The notes beneath the pieces are model-generated. The model was not told where the DNA came from. It ran no database searches and was given only the letters and a program-made list of their open reading frames with translations. The translations under genes and the position numbers were made by a program. Shown here in pieces: positions 1-10,900 of a stretch of DNA of 44,762 nucleotides (the first letter of the stretch is position 1; each line of letters begins with the position of its first letter). Source of the stretch: an uncultured Bacteroidota bacterium (GTDB taxonomy: Bacteria > Bacteroidota > Bacteroidia > Chitinophagales > Chitinophagaceae); contig CAIWHI010000271.1 in the NCBI GenBank assembly GCA_903912435.1, positions 87,327 through 132,088 of the forward strand, given 5' to 3'.

Positions 1-2071
1 AAGTTCCAGTTCCACCTATTAGCATGTTTGTTGCATTAGCAGTGAATGTTGTTCCTACTGTGTAAGAAGTTGCATTAACTGAATTTGTAAACAAACCATT
101 GTTGGCATATAGGTTTGCGGTGACTCTAATATCACCTGTAACATCTAGCTTGTATGCTGGTGCTGTTGTTGCTACACCAACATTTCCATTCGAAGAGATA
201 TCGATACCAGATAGTGTACTAGTAGGGCTATTTGCTCTAATTCTAATACCGGTACCAAGACCAGTATCATTACCGGCCACAATATTCCAGTAAAGATCTG
301 TTGGATTGGTTACGTTAGTGTAAGAATAGTATTGAGATAATCTTGGAAAGACATTGCTAGGTGTTGAATTGGTGAATAAACCTGGTCCTGGAGTGAAATG
401 GTAGCCATTCCAGAAAGAATTACTTGCATTATTTGATCCAGCATATGAAAAAATAAATGGATAACCATTAGTAGTAGCACGTCCAATTCCAACTGAATTA
501 TAAAGGTTATAATAAGTGCCATTTCCAACATTAGCAGAAGATGAGTTAATGGTAAAAGTATTACCACTTCCATCCGCAATTTTAATGGTTGTTGCATTTG
601 CTATAGAATTTACTGTAGTATTACCAATGAAAAAGATGGTAGAATTTACAACAGCATTTGTGCCAATATTAAAGCTTGAACCATTAACTACACCGGTGTA
701 AGTCGTTAAGTAAGCAGCAATATTAGCCGATAAACCTGTAGAAGTCTGATAGATTCCTGCAGCATTTGAAGCAGCATTAGCAATTGCATTGGCATAAGCA
801 GCTGCAGCATTACCAGTTACCCAAGAAGAGATGTTGGCTAATGTTCCTGAGGAATTCCCCAAGTAAGTTGCAGCATTTGATGTAAGAACTGCAACATTGG
901 CTGATAGGCCTGCTGTTGTCTGATACAGAGCTGCAGCATTAGCTGTGGCGTTAGCGTAAGCGGAAGCAGCATTACCGGTAATCCAAGAAGAGACATTGGT
1001 AATAGTTCCTGAAGAGTTACCTAGGTAAGTTGCGGAATTGGCTGCTAGGACAGCAACGTTAGCTGACAATCCAGCAGTAGTTTGATAAAGTGCAGCTGCA
1101 TTTGCGACAGCATTGGAATAAGCAGTTGCAGCATTTCCGGTGATCCATGAAGCTACATTAGCTAGAGTTCCGGAAGAGTTGCCAAGGAATCCGGCAGCAT
1201 TTGAAGTCAAGACTAAAACATTTGAAGAAAGACCAGATGAAGTCTGGTAGATTCCTGCAGCATTTGAAGCAGCATTAGCAATTGCATTGGCATAAGCAGT
1301 TGCAGCATTACCAGTTACCCAAGAAGAGATGTTGGCTAATGTTCCGGAAGAGTTGCCAAGGAATCCGGCAGTATTTGCGGTTAGAGTAGCTACATTGGAA
1401 GATAATCCAGCGGTAGTTTGATAAAGTGCAGCTGCATTTGCGACAGCATTAGCATAAGCAGTAGCTGCATTACCGGTGATCCATGAAGCTACATTAGCTA
1501 GAGTTCCGGAAGAGTTGCCAAGATAATTAGCAGCATTTGAAGTCAAGACTAAAACATTTGAAGAAAGACCAGATGAAGTCTGGTATGCAGACAAATTGGA
1601 ACTTAACTGAGAAGTATTGACAAAATTCTGAGCGACTACATAACTAACTGCATTAGTATATGCCGATGAAGCATTACCAGTTATTTCTGTATTAATAGTG
1701 CTTAAAGAAACACCACCCAAGAAATTTGAATTATTTGAAGTCAAATTTAATACATTTGCAGCTAATCCTGCAGATGTCTGATAACCAGCAAGAGCAGCTG
1801 CAGTAATATAACCTTGAGAAGTGGTAAATGTTACAGCATTAGCATAGGTTGTAGCATCATTTGCAAGCATCAACGCAGTATTTGAATATACAGTCAAATA
1901 CTGTGAAAAGTTAGTGATCTGTGAAGCTACTTGTGGACCCTTGTCATTGCGAAGGATCGCTGCATCTAGATTTGTTACTGTAATAGTGGTATTTGTGATA
2001 GCCGCGTTTGTACCTGGAGCCTGAACTAGAGTTCCATTACGATTCGTTACTCGAATTACTACGTTAGCCAT
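1..2071 (-). CDS. Tail-fibre-like repeat protein, C-terminus truncated by window edge; starts MANVVIRVTNRNGTLVQAPGTN
   Basis: Open frame read on the minus strand from ATG at 2071 to the window edge with no stop; absent from the ORF track because it runs off the edge. Repeats of the type LGNSSGTLANVASWITGNAATAYANAVANAAALYQTTAGLSSNVAVLT. Confidence 0.85.
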   Translation of the reverse strand, partial: MANVVIRVTNRNGTLVQAPGTNAAITNTTITVTNLDAAILRNDKGPQVASQITNFSQYLTVYSNTALMLANDATTYANAVTFTTSQGYITAAALAGYQTSAGLAANVLNLTSNNSNFLGGVSLSTINTEITGNASSAYTNAVSYVVAQNFVNTSQLSSNLSAYQTSSGLSSNVLVLTSNAANYLGNSSGTLANVASWITGNAATAYANAVANAAALYQTTAGLSSNVATLTANTAGFLGNSSGTLANISSWVTGNAATAYANAIANAASNAAGIYQTSSGLSSNVLVLTSNAAGFLGNSSGTLANVASWITGNAATAYSNAVANAAALYQTTAGLSANVAVLAANSATYLGNSSGTITNVSSWITGNAASAYANATANAAALYQTTAGLSANVAVLTSNAATYLGNSSGTLANISSWVTGNAAAAYANAIANAASNAAGIYQTSTGLSANIAAYLTTYTGVVNGSSFNIGTNAVVNSTIFFIGNTTVNSIANATTIKIADGSGNTFTINSSSANVGNGTYYNLYNSVGIGRATTNGYPFIFSYAGSNNASNSFWNGYHFTPGPGLFTNSTPSNVFPRLSQYYSYTNVTNPTDLYWNIVAGNDTGLGTGIRIRANSPTSTLSGIDISSNGNVGVATTAPAYKLDVTGDIRVTANLYANNGLFTNSVNATSYTVGTTFTANATNMLIGGTGT
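650..1600 (-). repeat. Imperfect in-frame tandem repeats of about 162-174 nt (54-58 aa) inside the tail-fibre CDS
   Basis: Conserved block around tWccRgtDaYccaWgaaG recurs near 811, 973, 1136, 1309 and 1471. Confidence 0.8.
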
Positions 2072-2074
2072 TTC

Positions 2075-2401
2075 TTACCTCGTTACTTGAGGCGTTACCG
2101 TTATAATACCTTCAACGATTCTTGACTTGATACCACTATTATCTATTACTTCTACATCATAGACATATCTACCAGCAGAAATAGAATTAGTAGTAGCAGC
2201 ATTCATTGTCATAGTAATTTGACCCGTGTTACTTCCGGTAACGCCGAAGACGTAAGAAGTTAGGGATGTATATGTTTGTCTCATCTGCGAAGTGGCAGTG
2301 TAATTAGTAAAGTCAATAGGAATATCATTTACATCGAGCACAGTAAAGGCAGTACTAAATGTAGCTGCTTGATCCATCACCAAGTTAACTTTAGTAGCCA
2401 T
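2075..2401 (-). CDS. Hypothetical virion protein, 108 aa
   Basis: ORF tightly packed between two fibre-like genes; beta-rich composition. Confidence 0.7.
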   Translation of the reverse strand: MATKVNLVMDQAATFSTAFTVLDVNDIPIDFTNYTATSQMRQTYTSLTSYVFGVTGSNTGQITMTMNAATTNSISAGRYVYDVEVIDNSGIKSRIVEGIITVTPQVTR

Positions 2402-2405
2402 GTGA

Positions 2406-5225
2406 TTATACCACCATCGCAGTTCTTTGCACTCTTACTACGCAGTTGTTTGATACTGGAGTAAACTGCAGAAAGAAGTTTCCGTTAATGCCTGAATTGA
2501 AAACACCCATGTTAGAGCTGTTGTAGATAGTGCCATATTCAGTCATGTATGGATTAGTACCATCATGCACGACCAAAATCTTAGTAATCTGGAAAGATGA
2601 AATAGAGCTATCGACAACTTGAATTAAGTATTCTGCTGATCTATAAGTCGAAGGTGAGAATAAATCGACATTTGCAGCTGTATTAGAATTGCTAAAAGTA
2701 TATGTATTCGACATGATATGTGTAAACTGGGAAGTAGTATTACCAAGCTGTAATATGCCACCAACTGCTATGTTAGCTGCTAAGTTGGATACACCAGAAA
2801 CATTTAGACCACTGACTGTGAGTGCACTAGTTAGAGATAATGAATTCGCAGAGATTGCATTCGCCTGAATACCTGCAGAAAATACATTAGTATACCAGTT
2901 AGTAGAGTTACCGATAGAGTAAGTCGTATTTGATGCTGGATTAACGTTATAAGTTGTTGTAGTACCAGAGATATTTGCTGTAGTAGCATTAAATGTATTT
3001 GTAGTTACAAGACCACCAGCATTTGCATAAACATTAGTAAAATAACCAGCAGACCAAACATTAGTTGAAGAACCAATAGTAAATGTATTATTAGTGCCTG
3101 GAATGAAACTACCCATAGAAACACCAGAGTAGGCAAGTGTGCCTGCGCTCAAAGTGCCAACTACAGTGAAGTTACCATTTACAACACTTGTACCGGTAGT
3201 ATTCGAAATATTTAGTACATTCGTGACATTTGCAGTACCGGTTGTAGTTAAACCGGAGATATTTGCATTTGCAGTTGTATAAATGCCAGATGAGTTAGCC
3301 TGTACTACTGAAGCAATATTAGCAGAATTATTAATATATATTGTTGCTGTGTTTACTTGATTCTGAACATTCAGTGCATAAGCATTTACTAAAGAAGAAT
3401 TGGCAGTGAAATTAGGAGTGCTTAGTGTTGCAGCATTTACCGTTCCAGTAGTCCAAACACCGGATGCATTTGCTACTGCAGCACCAGAAGCTACAGTCAT
3501 AGTAGATCCGACATTTGCTATTCCGGTAACATTAATGCCACCAAGAGCAGAAATCAAACCTGAAACGTTTGATGTACCGGAGAAAACAGCATTGCCAGCT
3601 ACACTAAGTGTATTAGCTAATGTAGCCGCACCAACAATACCAACTGTTGAAAATAAATTAGCAATGCCAGATACACCAAATGTAGACAGCGCATTCGCAG
3701 CACCAGATATACCAAGCGTATAAGATAGATTGGCTGCATTAGCTACTGAAAGAGTGTTTGAGAATGTAGCAGCACCAGTTACCGCAATCGTATTAGCAAG
3801 TGTAGCAGCGCCAGTTATAGCCACAGTGCTGAATAAATTAGCAGCGCCAGATATACCAACAGTAGAATTTAAGTTAGCCTGTGATGCCACAACCAGGGTA
3901 GAAAACAGTGTTGTAGCGCCAGTTACACCAAAGGTCGATAGAGCATTAGCTGCTCCGGAAATACCTACAGTTAAATTTAGATTTGCAGCGCCAGCCACTG
4001 AAAGGGTATTTGAGAATGTAGCAGTGCCAGTTACCGCGATAGTATTAGCTAATGTTGCTGCACCTGTAATACCAACTGTTGAAAATAAATTAGCAATACC
4101 AGATATGCCAAACGTTGATAAAGCATTCGCAGCACCAGATACACCAAAAGTATAACCTAGATTGGCCGCATTGGCTACAAAAAGCGTATTTGAGAATGTA
4201 GCAGCACCAGTTACAGCAATCGTATTTGAGAATGTAGCAGCACCAGTTACTGCGATCGTATTAGCTAATGTTGCTGCACCCGTAATAGCTACAGTAGAGA
4301 ATAGATTTGCAACACCGGACACACCGAAAGATGATAAAGCATTTACTGTTCCACCTACACCAAGTGTTGAAGCAATATTAGTAGCTCCTGTAACACCTAA
4401 TGTAGAGAATAGATTTGCTGCGCCAGATACACCAAAAGTCGAGAATAGGTTTGCTGCTCCAGATACACCAAGAGTCGAGAATAGATTTGCTGCCCCAGAT
4501 ACACCAAATGTAGATAGAGCATTTGCGGCTCCAGATACACCGAGAGTATATGATAAATTGGCAGCATTGGCTACTGAAAGAGTATTCGATAAAGTTGTCG
4601 GACCGGTTACACTTAAAGTATTAGCAGTGCTTAGAGCACCGATTACGGCAAGAGTATTAGCGAAGAATGAGTTGCCTTGGATCGAAACATTTGAGGCATT
4701 AGCAGTTATTTGCGTAAAGGTATTGTTACCGATAACCGCCAGTGTGGTGAACGTAGCATTGGCTTTTACCGATGTATTTCCAGTTATGGTCAGAACGGTA
4801 TTGGCATATGTTGTAGTAGATGTGATATTCGATGTAGTAGCATTCACATTGAAGTAAGTGCCTTGTACTTGTGTATTTCCAGTTGGAGCTAACAGAATAT
4901 TATTAGCATAATTGGAAGTATTAGTACCAAGGGTATTACCAGTAATAGTGAAAACATTAGCTGATGAATACTGGAAAGCCGTGTTTGATAAAACAAGCAA
5001 AGCACCGTTTGTAGAAACGTTACCACCAACAAGACCAGCATTCGCATAAAGATATTGGGCACCGAAGTACCCGCTAATGAATCCATTACCAACCGACTGA
5101 GATCCAGGTGTAGTGGAATCTATCGTTACAGTATTCTGCGTGAACAGGCGAGCCATCTTATTTGTGATGGCTAGCCATGCTCCGAATGACTGCGAGGTAT
5201 CTACGTTTGAAACTGAAATAGTCAT
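2406..5225 (-). CDS. Tail-fibre-like protein, 939 aa, with 12-aa repeats (GVSGAANLFSTL type)
   Basis: Long ORF; central tandem 12-aa repeats and a distinct C-terminal domain. Confidence 0.85.
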   Translation of the reverse strand: MTISVSNVDTSQSFGAWLAITNKMARLFTQNTVTIDSTTPGSQSVGNGFISGYFGAQYLYANAGLVGGNVSTNGALLVLSNTAFQYSSANVFTITGNTLGTNTSNYANNILLAPTGNTQVQGTYFNVNATTSNITSTTTYANTVLTITGNTSVKANATFTTLAVIGNNTFTQITANASNVSIQGNSFFANTLAVIGALSTANTLSVTGPTTLSNTLSVANAANLSYTLGVSGAANALSTFGVSGAANLFSTLGVSGAANLFSTFGVSGAANLFSTLGVTGATNIASTLGVGGTVNALSSFGVSGVANLFSTVAITGAATLANTIAVTGAATFSNTIAVTGAATFSNTLFVANAANLGYTFGVSGAANALSTFGISGIANLFSTVGITGAATLANTIAVTGTATFSNTLSVAGAANLNLTVGISGAANALSTFGVTGATTLFSTLVVASQANLNSTVGISGAANLFSTVAITGAATLANTIAVTGAATFSNTLSVANAANLSYTLGISGAANALSTFGVSGIANLFSTVGIVGAATLANTLSVAGNAVFSGTSNVSGLISALGGINVTGIANVGSTMTVASGAAVANASGVWTTGTVNAATLSTPNFTANSSLVNAYALNVQNQVNTATIYINNSANIASVVQANSSGIYTTANANISGLTTTGTANVTNVLNISNTTGTSVVNGNFTVVGTLSAGTLAYSGVSMGSFIPGTNNTFTIGSSTNVWSAGYFTNVYANAGGLVTTNTFNATTANISGTTTTYNVNPASNTTYSIGNSTNWYTNVFSAGIQANAISANSLSLTSALTVSGLNVSGVSNLAANIAVGGILQLGNTTSQFTHIMSNTYTFSNSNTAANVDLFSPSTYRSAEYLIQVVDSSISSFQITKILVVHDGTNPYMTEYGTIYNSSNMGVFNSGINGNFFLQFTPVSNNCVVRVQRTAMVV
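3600..4620 (-). repeat. Tandem 36-nt (12-aa) repeats in the 939-aa fibre protein
   Basis: Successive GVSGAANALSTF / GVSGAANLFSTL / AVTGAATFSNTI units, each 12 aa. Confidence 0.9.
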
Positions 5226-5440
5226 CTATCGATCGATCCTAATAACTTGTGAAGCAGGCTTTTAATCTCTTCAACATCTGACTGGAGTTTATCATAACTC
5301 TCTGCAACATGCTTAAGCTTTAGTCTCTGCTCTCTTTCTTCTTTGTATTTATTCAACTCTCCTAAGTTAGTATTCAAGATTGCTTTACTATCTTTCAATC
5401 TAACTAGGTCCGGATTGTCAATGACTTTCAGTACTTCCAT
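5222..5440 (-). CDS. Small coiled-coil-like hypothetical protein, 72 aa
   Basis: ORF overlapping the start of the 939-aa gene; heptad-like charged composition. Confidence 0.65.
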   Translation of the reverse strand: MEVLKVIDNPDLVRLKDSKAILNTNLGELNKYKEEREQRLKLKHVAESYDKLQSDVEEIKSLLHKLLGSIDR

Positions 5441-5442
5441 AT

Positions 5443-7938
5443 TTAAGCCTGCATTGCGATTGTTCTCATGTCGGTAACTCTTGGAACTACCTGTGATGTG
5501 TTAGATACCAAGACGATCTTAATGGCAAAAGTCTTAATGGTATCATAGATAGAATCAGTCGTTGTAGAGTAACGCGCGATGTTGTAGTTTGAAGAATACC
5601 TGAACACGGAAGTCTGAGTATTGATCGGAATAGTGCCAATAGCACAGTTTCCTGAAGTAAACGTTAGATTACTAGCTACGATTACTGCGGTACTATTTGG
5701 TACTGCAATGATCTGTCTTACGTTAAAGCCGTTTGCATTTGCGGGTGTGGCATCTGTGATATAGATGAAATTACCGGGTTGGAACGCTGAAGTAGATCCT
5801 GTAGAAGGCACTGAAACCGTTGTAGTAGTTGAACCACCGGTACCACCAAAAGCATAAACCTGAGTAGACTGAGGAAGGTCATAGCTCAGTTCTACGTAAT
5901 CATTACGATTTACAAGAGAAGATAAGAGAGCCGGTGAAGACGTCTCTGCCATCTGAGTCCATGGCTTATTGTTGAATGCATCACCATCAGCTGCAGCGAT
6001 ACATTTAGCATAGACTTGGAAGTTTGTACCCGGTGGACGATAGGCGCCCAGATAGCTAATGATATCTTCTGCATCTTGACCCTGATCGAGCACTACGTTC
6101 TTTGAGATGTAGCGTGTACCAAATATTCCATTGCCAAGATCTTCAGAGAAAGCAGTCACCGCAGTAACATTTGCTGTCATTGAGTTATTAGTATCGGTGA
6201 TAAATGATGTGCCATTAGCGCTAAACAAACCGATATTCAATGCATTAGAAGAAGCGACATTAGATATCGCAATGAAAGTCGTATTAGAATAAGTCACTAT
6301 TCCATAAGAATTCGCGATAGTGTTTGACATCCAAATAGTATCACCGACATTGATCTGGCCAGATGTATTAGCAACTGTTAAGAAGAAACCATTTAATGAA
6401 GATGATGGTGAGATCTTATTGTGGGTTAAGGTAGTAACATTTCTAATCCTATCAATGTATGGTGATACTTCGTTATTAGAAGTTATCAGATCTGTTTTGA
6501 TAAGAAGAGAGCTAGTTCCAGGACTACCACCAATTGGATTCGCGAACTCATTGCTACGAGACATGATCAGTCTTTGCTGATCAATGAATTCATAAGGAGA
6601 ATCAGGAGTTAGAGAAGTATAAGATGAATCAACAGACTTAGTATTGGAGATGCCCTTAAAGTTCCAATCCTGTGATGTTAACTTTGGTGAGATGTAAGTA
6701 AACTGTGAAGTAATTGAGTCATAGGAAACATCCACCAACCCAGCATTATTTGCCGAGGCACCTGAAGACAAACCGATTAATAGATTATTACTAGAACCGG
6801 CAAAGTTAATCGAGGCGTTTGAAGTAACATTGTCCAAGATAACTAAACTTTTAGTTCCAAGTACTGCTTTAGAAGAGAACACACCTGTTAGAGCGGCATC
6901 TGCTTTAACTCGGCCAATGATGGCTGAGCTATCGGCAAAAGCAATTGCTGGTGTAACGGTTAGTCTTCTGTTAGTAGCATCGGCTGCAGTGATCTTCACT
7001 ACTTGAACCTGAGATCTTGTATTAGTACCAACATAAATGTAATCATTGACTGTGAAATCACTAGTCATAGAAGTATTTGCATCTGGAACCGTAATTACAT
7101 TACATGCAGAAGTAGTAACGACATTTTGATATGCTGTAGAAGGAGATGCGGCAGTTTTACCAGATGTTGCACCGGTAATTGTATTAGTAGTTGCAAATGC
7201 GCCTTGAACGTTCGATAGAAGTACTAAAGTTGTATTTGAGAAATATACCACACCATTTGCAAATAAACCTGATCCTACTGTCTGATTAACTACTTCACCA
7301 CCAGTGAAAGTATTTGAACCAGAGATAGTTAATGAAGCCAATTGAAGGTTATTGTTTGCAACTACTACCTGTTCACCAGGTGAGAAAGTGCCAAGTACAT
7401 CTTTTACAATGAAGAAATCTGTGTTGGAATTTTTATAAACCGCATAACCAGAACTAGCAGAAAACTGAGCTGTATAAAGATTATACTTCATAGACTCATT
7501 CTGGACAGGAGTAAAGTTCAAATCATTAGAAGATATGAACAGAGATCCAAGCTGATTGTTAGTAAAGATAGGAGCACCTGATACAGCATCTGTGTCACCC
7601 AAATTGGCCGTCCAGATAGTATAGTTTGGATTACCGCCAACTGGAACCACGACGATTGCATATTGAACATTTGCTTGCAAGATAACCGGTGTATCAAACG
7701 TGAAATTTGTAACCAAAGAGCTATCTGGTGAAGTGACTACAGATGTAGCTGGTAAGATCTTAGAAGCAAATGGTAAGACGTTTTGTGTAGGATAACCATT
7801 ACTTGTTTCACGGATTTGAACTTCTACCCCCAGCGCAGAATCTGCAGCCTGGAAATAGAGGTCTAAGCCTGTTAGGAATACTGCTTCTACACCAGTTGCT
7901 GGTTCGACTGCAATAAATGTTTGTGCAATTGGCTTCAT
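5443..7938 (-). CDS. Virion structural protein, 831 aa
   Basis: Long ORF in the baseplate/fibre operon; MKPIAQTFIAVEPATGVEAVFLTGLDLYFQ N-terminus resembles T4-like fibre/baseplate-associated proteins. Confidence 0.75.
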   Translation of the reverse strand: MKPIAQTFIAVEPATGVEAVFLTGLDLYFQAADSALGVEVQIRETSNGYPTQNVLPFASKILPATSVVTSPDSSLVTNFTFDTPVILQANVQYAIVVVPVGGNPNYTIWTANLGDTDAVSGAPIFTNNQLGSLFISSNDLNFTPVQNESMKYNLYTAQFSASSGYAVYKNSNTDFFIVKDVLGTFSPGEQVVVANNNLQLASLTISGSNTFTGGEVVNQTVGSGLFANGVVYFSNTTLVLLSNVQGAFATTNTITGATSGKTAASPSTAYQNVVTTSACNVITVPDANTSMTSDFTVNDYIYVGTNTRSQVQVVKITAADATNRRLTVTPAIAFADSSAIIGRVKADAALTGVFSSKAVLGTKSLVILDNVTSNASINFAGSSNNLLIGLSSGASANNAGLVDVSYDSITSQFTYISPKLTSQDWNFKGISNTKSVDSSYTSLTPDSPYEFIDQQRLIMSRSNEFANPIGGSPGTSSLLIKTDLITSNNEVSPYIDRIRNVTTLTHNKISPSSSLNGFFLTVANTSGQINVGDTIWMSNTIANSYGIVTYSNTTFIAISNVASSNALNIGLFSANGTSFITDTNNSMTANVTAVTAFSEDLGNGIFGTRYISKNVVLDQGQDAEDIISYLGAYRPPGTNFQVYAKCIAAADGDAFNNKPWTQMAETSSPALLSSLVNRNDYVELSYDLPQSTQVYAFGGTGGSTTTTVSVPSTGSTSAFQPGNFIYITDATPANANGFNVRQIIAVPNSTAVIVASNLTFTSGNCAIGTIPINTQTSVFRYSSNYNIARYSTTTDSIYDTIKTFAIKIVLVSNTSQVVPRVTDMRTIAMQA

Positions 7939-7961
7939 TTCTTTACCTTAATTATATTTTA

Positions 7962-10900
7962 TTAACCGCCGCCGAAATCTCTACCAGAAGATTCTCCGCG
8001 ACCATCGTAGGCACTGGGAGAAGGAGGAGTACTTGGATTTACAGCTGGGGATGGAAGTGAGATGACAGATGATGTATAAGATACGCTGCTCTGCTGCACG
8101 GTTTGCTGCTGAATGACTTCTTGTGTACTTACTGTAGCGCTTCTGACCTGAAGAACAGCCTGCGAAGTTTGAACAGAGATAGGAGAACCGAAATAAGTAG
8201 ACGTTGCCTGAGTAGTAACGGCAGACTCACCTTGAGACAAGTTAGAGATGTCAGTTAGCTTGAATTCAAGCTGTCCTGAATTGAATGTGTTTCCAGGAAC
8301 TGCAAATATACCATAGACCGTTCCAGTTGAATCAGCAGATAACGTTCCACCCCAGTTCAGAGAAGTGAACTTGTAGGTATTACCTTTCGTGTCATAATAT
8401 ACCAGGCTACCATCATTCGCTGTTGCAACACCACCGACTGTAGTTATTGAACCACTATACGGAGTTACCGGCATACATTGGGCTGACACTGGAACGGAAT
8501 TGAAATAAGCATAAAGCTTAGCAGATGGTTTCATACCCACCGCTTTGAATAGGATGAATGTTGGCTTTATATATGGCAAAAGCGAAACGTTAGTAACATA
8601 GTTGCCCAAGTTCACTTGGGTTTGGGTTGGCTGAACACTTAGTTGCTGACCAAGTTGCTGTATCTGCGAGGTAGTGGTGTTAATAACCTGCGTCTGATAG
8701 TTCTGAGCAATAGAACCATCAGCATTTTGAGTTTGACCTACTAGCTGTGAAGCACCGGTTTGAGTCGAAGTAGAAGAACCGGTAGTAGTCCAAGCTCCCC
8801 ATGAAGTTCCCCATGCAGTGCCAATGTACTGTTGTAGATTGACCCAATTAGCAGACAAATCAATATTTGAAACAATATCCGGGTTGACGGTTAGATCTGG
8901 ATCCACCGTTCCAGGAGGATCTAATGTGATAGTGCCGCGATAGGTATAAACGTTACCCTCGATACAGTTGTGATACTTCGAAGCGTATGGCTGCGACTGA
9001 TATACTGAAGTAGTATACGGCAGTGTAACCATGTCGCCTGTTTTCTGAACATTAGATGAAGAGACTGAATCGAAATACATCCCGACTTTATGAGTAGAGA
9101 AGTAAGGGCGACCTTCATTCCTTGAAGAATCGATGGCTATTCTATACTGTGGATCATTGGTGTTAGATAAAGTAAAGTCCTTAAAAGGATCCACCATGAT
9201 GCCATTCTTAAAGCGATTCTGACCGGTAGTAGAAGATCTGATCTGCAGCGACTGGGCTGACTGTTCTAGGAGCGACAGCGAAGTATAGTACTCTAGGCGA
9301 TCAATACGATTCGAGATCTTACCGATGTCGGCCATAGTGAATCTACGTGTCTGCTGCATCGTGATCTGCACAGCGTAGTCATAACGGTTGTACTGCTTAG
9401 CTACAGATGGCGTCAGAGACGGATAAGGAGGGATCGATACCAACCCTATAGTCATAGTCCCTGGTGCTTCCAGAGGCGCGGCAGGTAGGTTAGAAGATAT
9501 GCCTTCATTAATCACCATAGAACCACCGGTAGTCAAGGCGATTCTGTCTACACGTGGTAGATAATGGGTAATAGAAGCTTCATAGAATGAATCTGGGCTT
9601 GGCAAATAAGATCCAGGCGTAGGAACTGAGATCGTAGTAGTCGTTACCGGATTTGTAGTAATATTGGTAGTAGTTGTTACCAAATTAGCAGTATTAGCTG
9701 CATAAGGACGGAAGTCGATGCAATCTCTTAGATCCGAAGTAGTACCTGTGTTCCTGGAAACATACTGTGGGATTTGATAAGTTTGAATCGCTAATGTATT
9801 TGCAGTATTAGCATCATCGATAGGGTAAGAGTTAGCATTGAAATAACCATGACCCTGTGTTTCACTCTTAGTGAAGTTATCTACTGATATCAGAAGAGTA
9901 GAAGTATTCGATACTGGACCTGTGCTATAAAGGTAAGCAAGACCATAGAAAGCATCGCGGTGACCATTATCGATGTAGAACCTCGAAACTTGATCTGCAT
10001 TTGCGTTAGAATACGTACCAGAACCAACCCAAACGTGATTCAACTGGAACACATCTGGCAGACCCAAGCACCAAGGACCGGTAGTTCCACCAGCATTATT
10101 GGAGATATTGATTTGCACCAATGATCCGCGATTGATAGACTTCTGAATCGATCTAGTAGAGCTACGAAGCACGTCCAAGTACACCGAGCTTTGGAAAGCA
10201 GCGTTAGTAGTTTCACCAAGTGTAAGAGTGGCAGTCGTTGCTGTAGCAGAGATCGTTCTAGCTGCGGTGTTGAAGTTGATTGGCACACCAGCCGGCCACA
10301 CCTTTTGATGGGTGTTCGAAGATGGAGAGGTACCTAAGTTATTGGCCAGACTTAAAGAGATATCAGATGCGATTGCAGTGATCCTCTGAGGCGCGGCTTC
10401 GGAGTAGATGTAGATGTAGTCACCGACCGTATACTGAGAAGTAAATGCAGTTCCGGAACCAGTTAAAGCATTAGATCCAGAAGTACCTGATACTGTGCCG
10501 GTTTTATTAGCAGAATAACCGGTTGCTGTAGGAATGATAATGTAAGTTTGTTCTTGGCTAGTAGAGTAAGAACCCTGTTGATAAAACTGCTCGGAACCGG
10601 TACCATCCGCTGAAGGAAGCGTCAGTGACATTACACCGGTAGTTAAGAAGTTAGCATTAGCCCTATTACGGTAAACGAATTGCTCAGAAGCAAAACCTGT
10701 AGTAGACAAAGCTTTTTGCCCAAACGGGTGGACCATAATCTCATTGGCTGTGTCTTGTAAGACTGCGATATTAGCACCAATAGTGCTGCTATAGGTAAGG
10801 ACTACGTCTGCTACACCTACAAAGGCACTGGCTACCTGATATACCACACTCTTAACATTCGCCACAGAATAACCTGGCGCCATGTTAACATTGAAGAGAT

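Noticed and set aside
3600-4620. CRISPR array (36-nt periodic repeats)
   Set aside because: Repeats are contiguous, in-frame protein repeats without unique spacers.
3400-4857. Long plus-strand ORFs (3400-3723, 3730-4155, 4162-4857) with VAAPVTAIV-type repeats
   Set aside because: Antisense shadows of the 36-nt repeats in the minus-strand fibre gene; same period, no own context.
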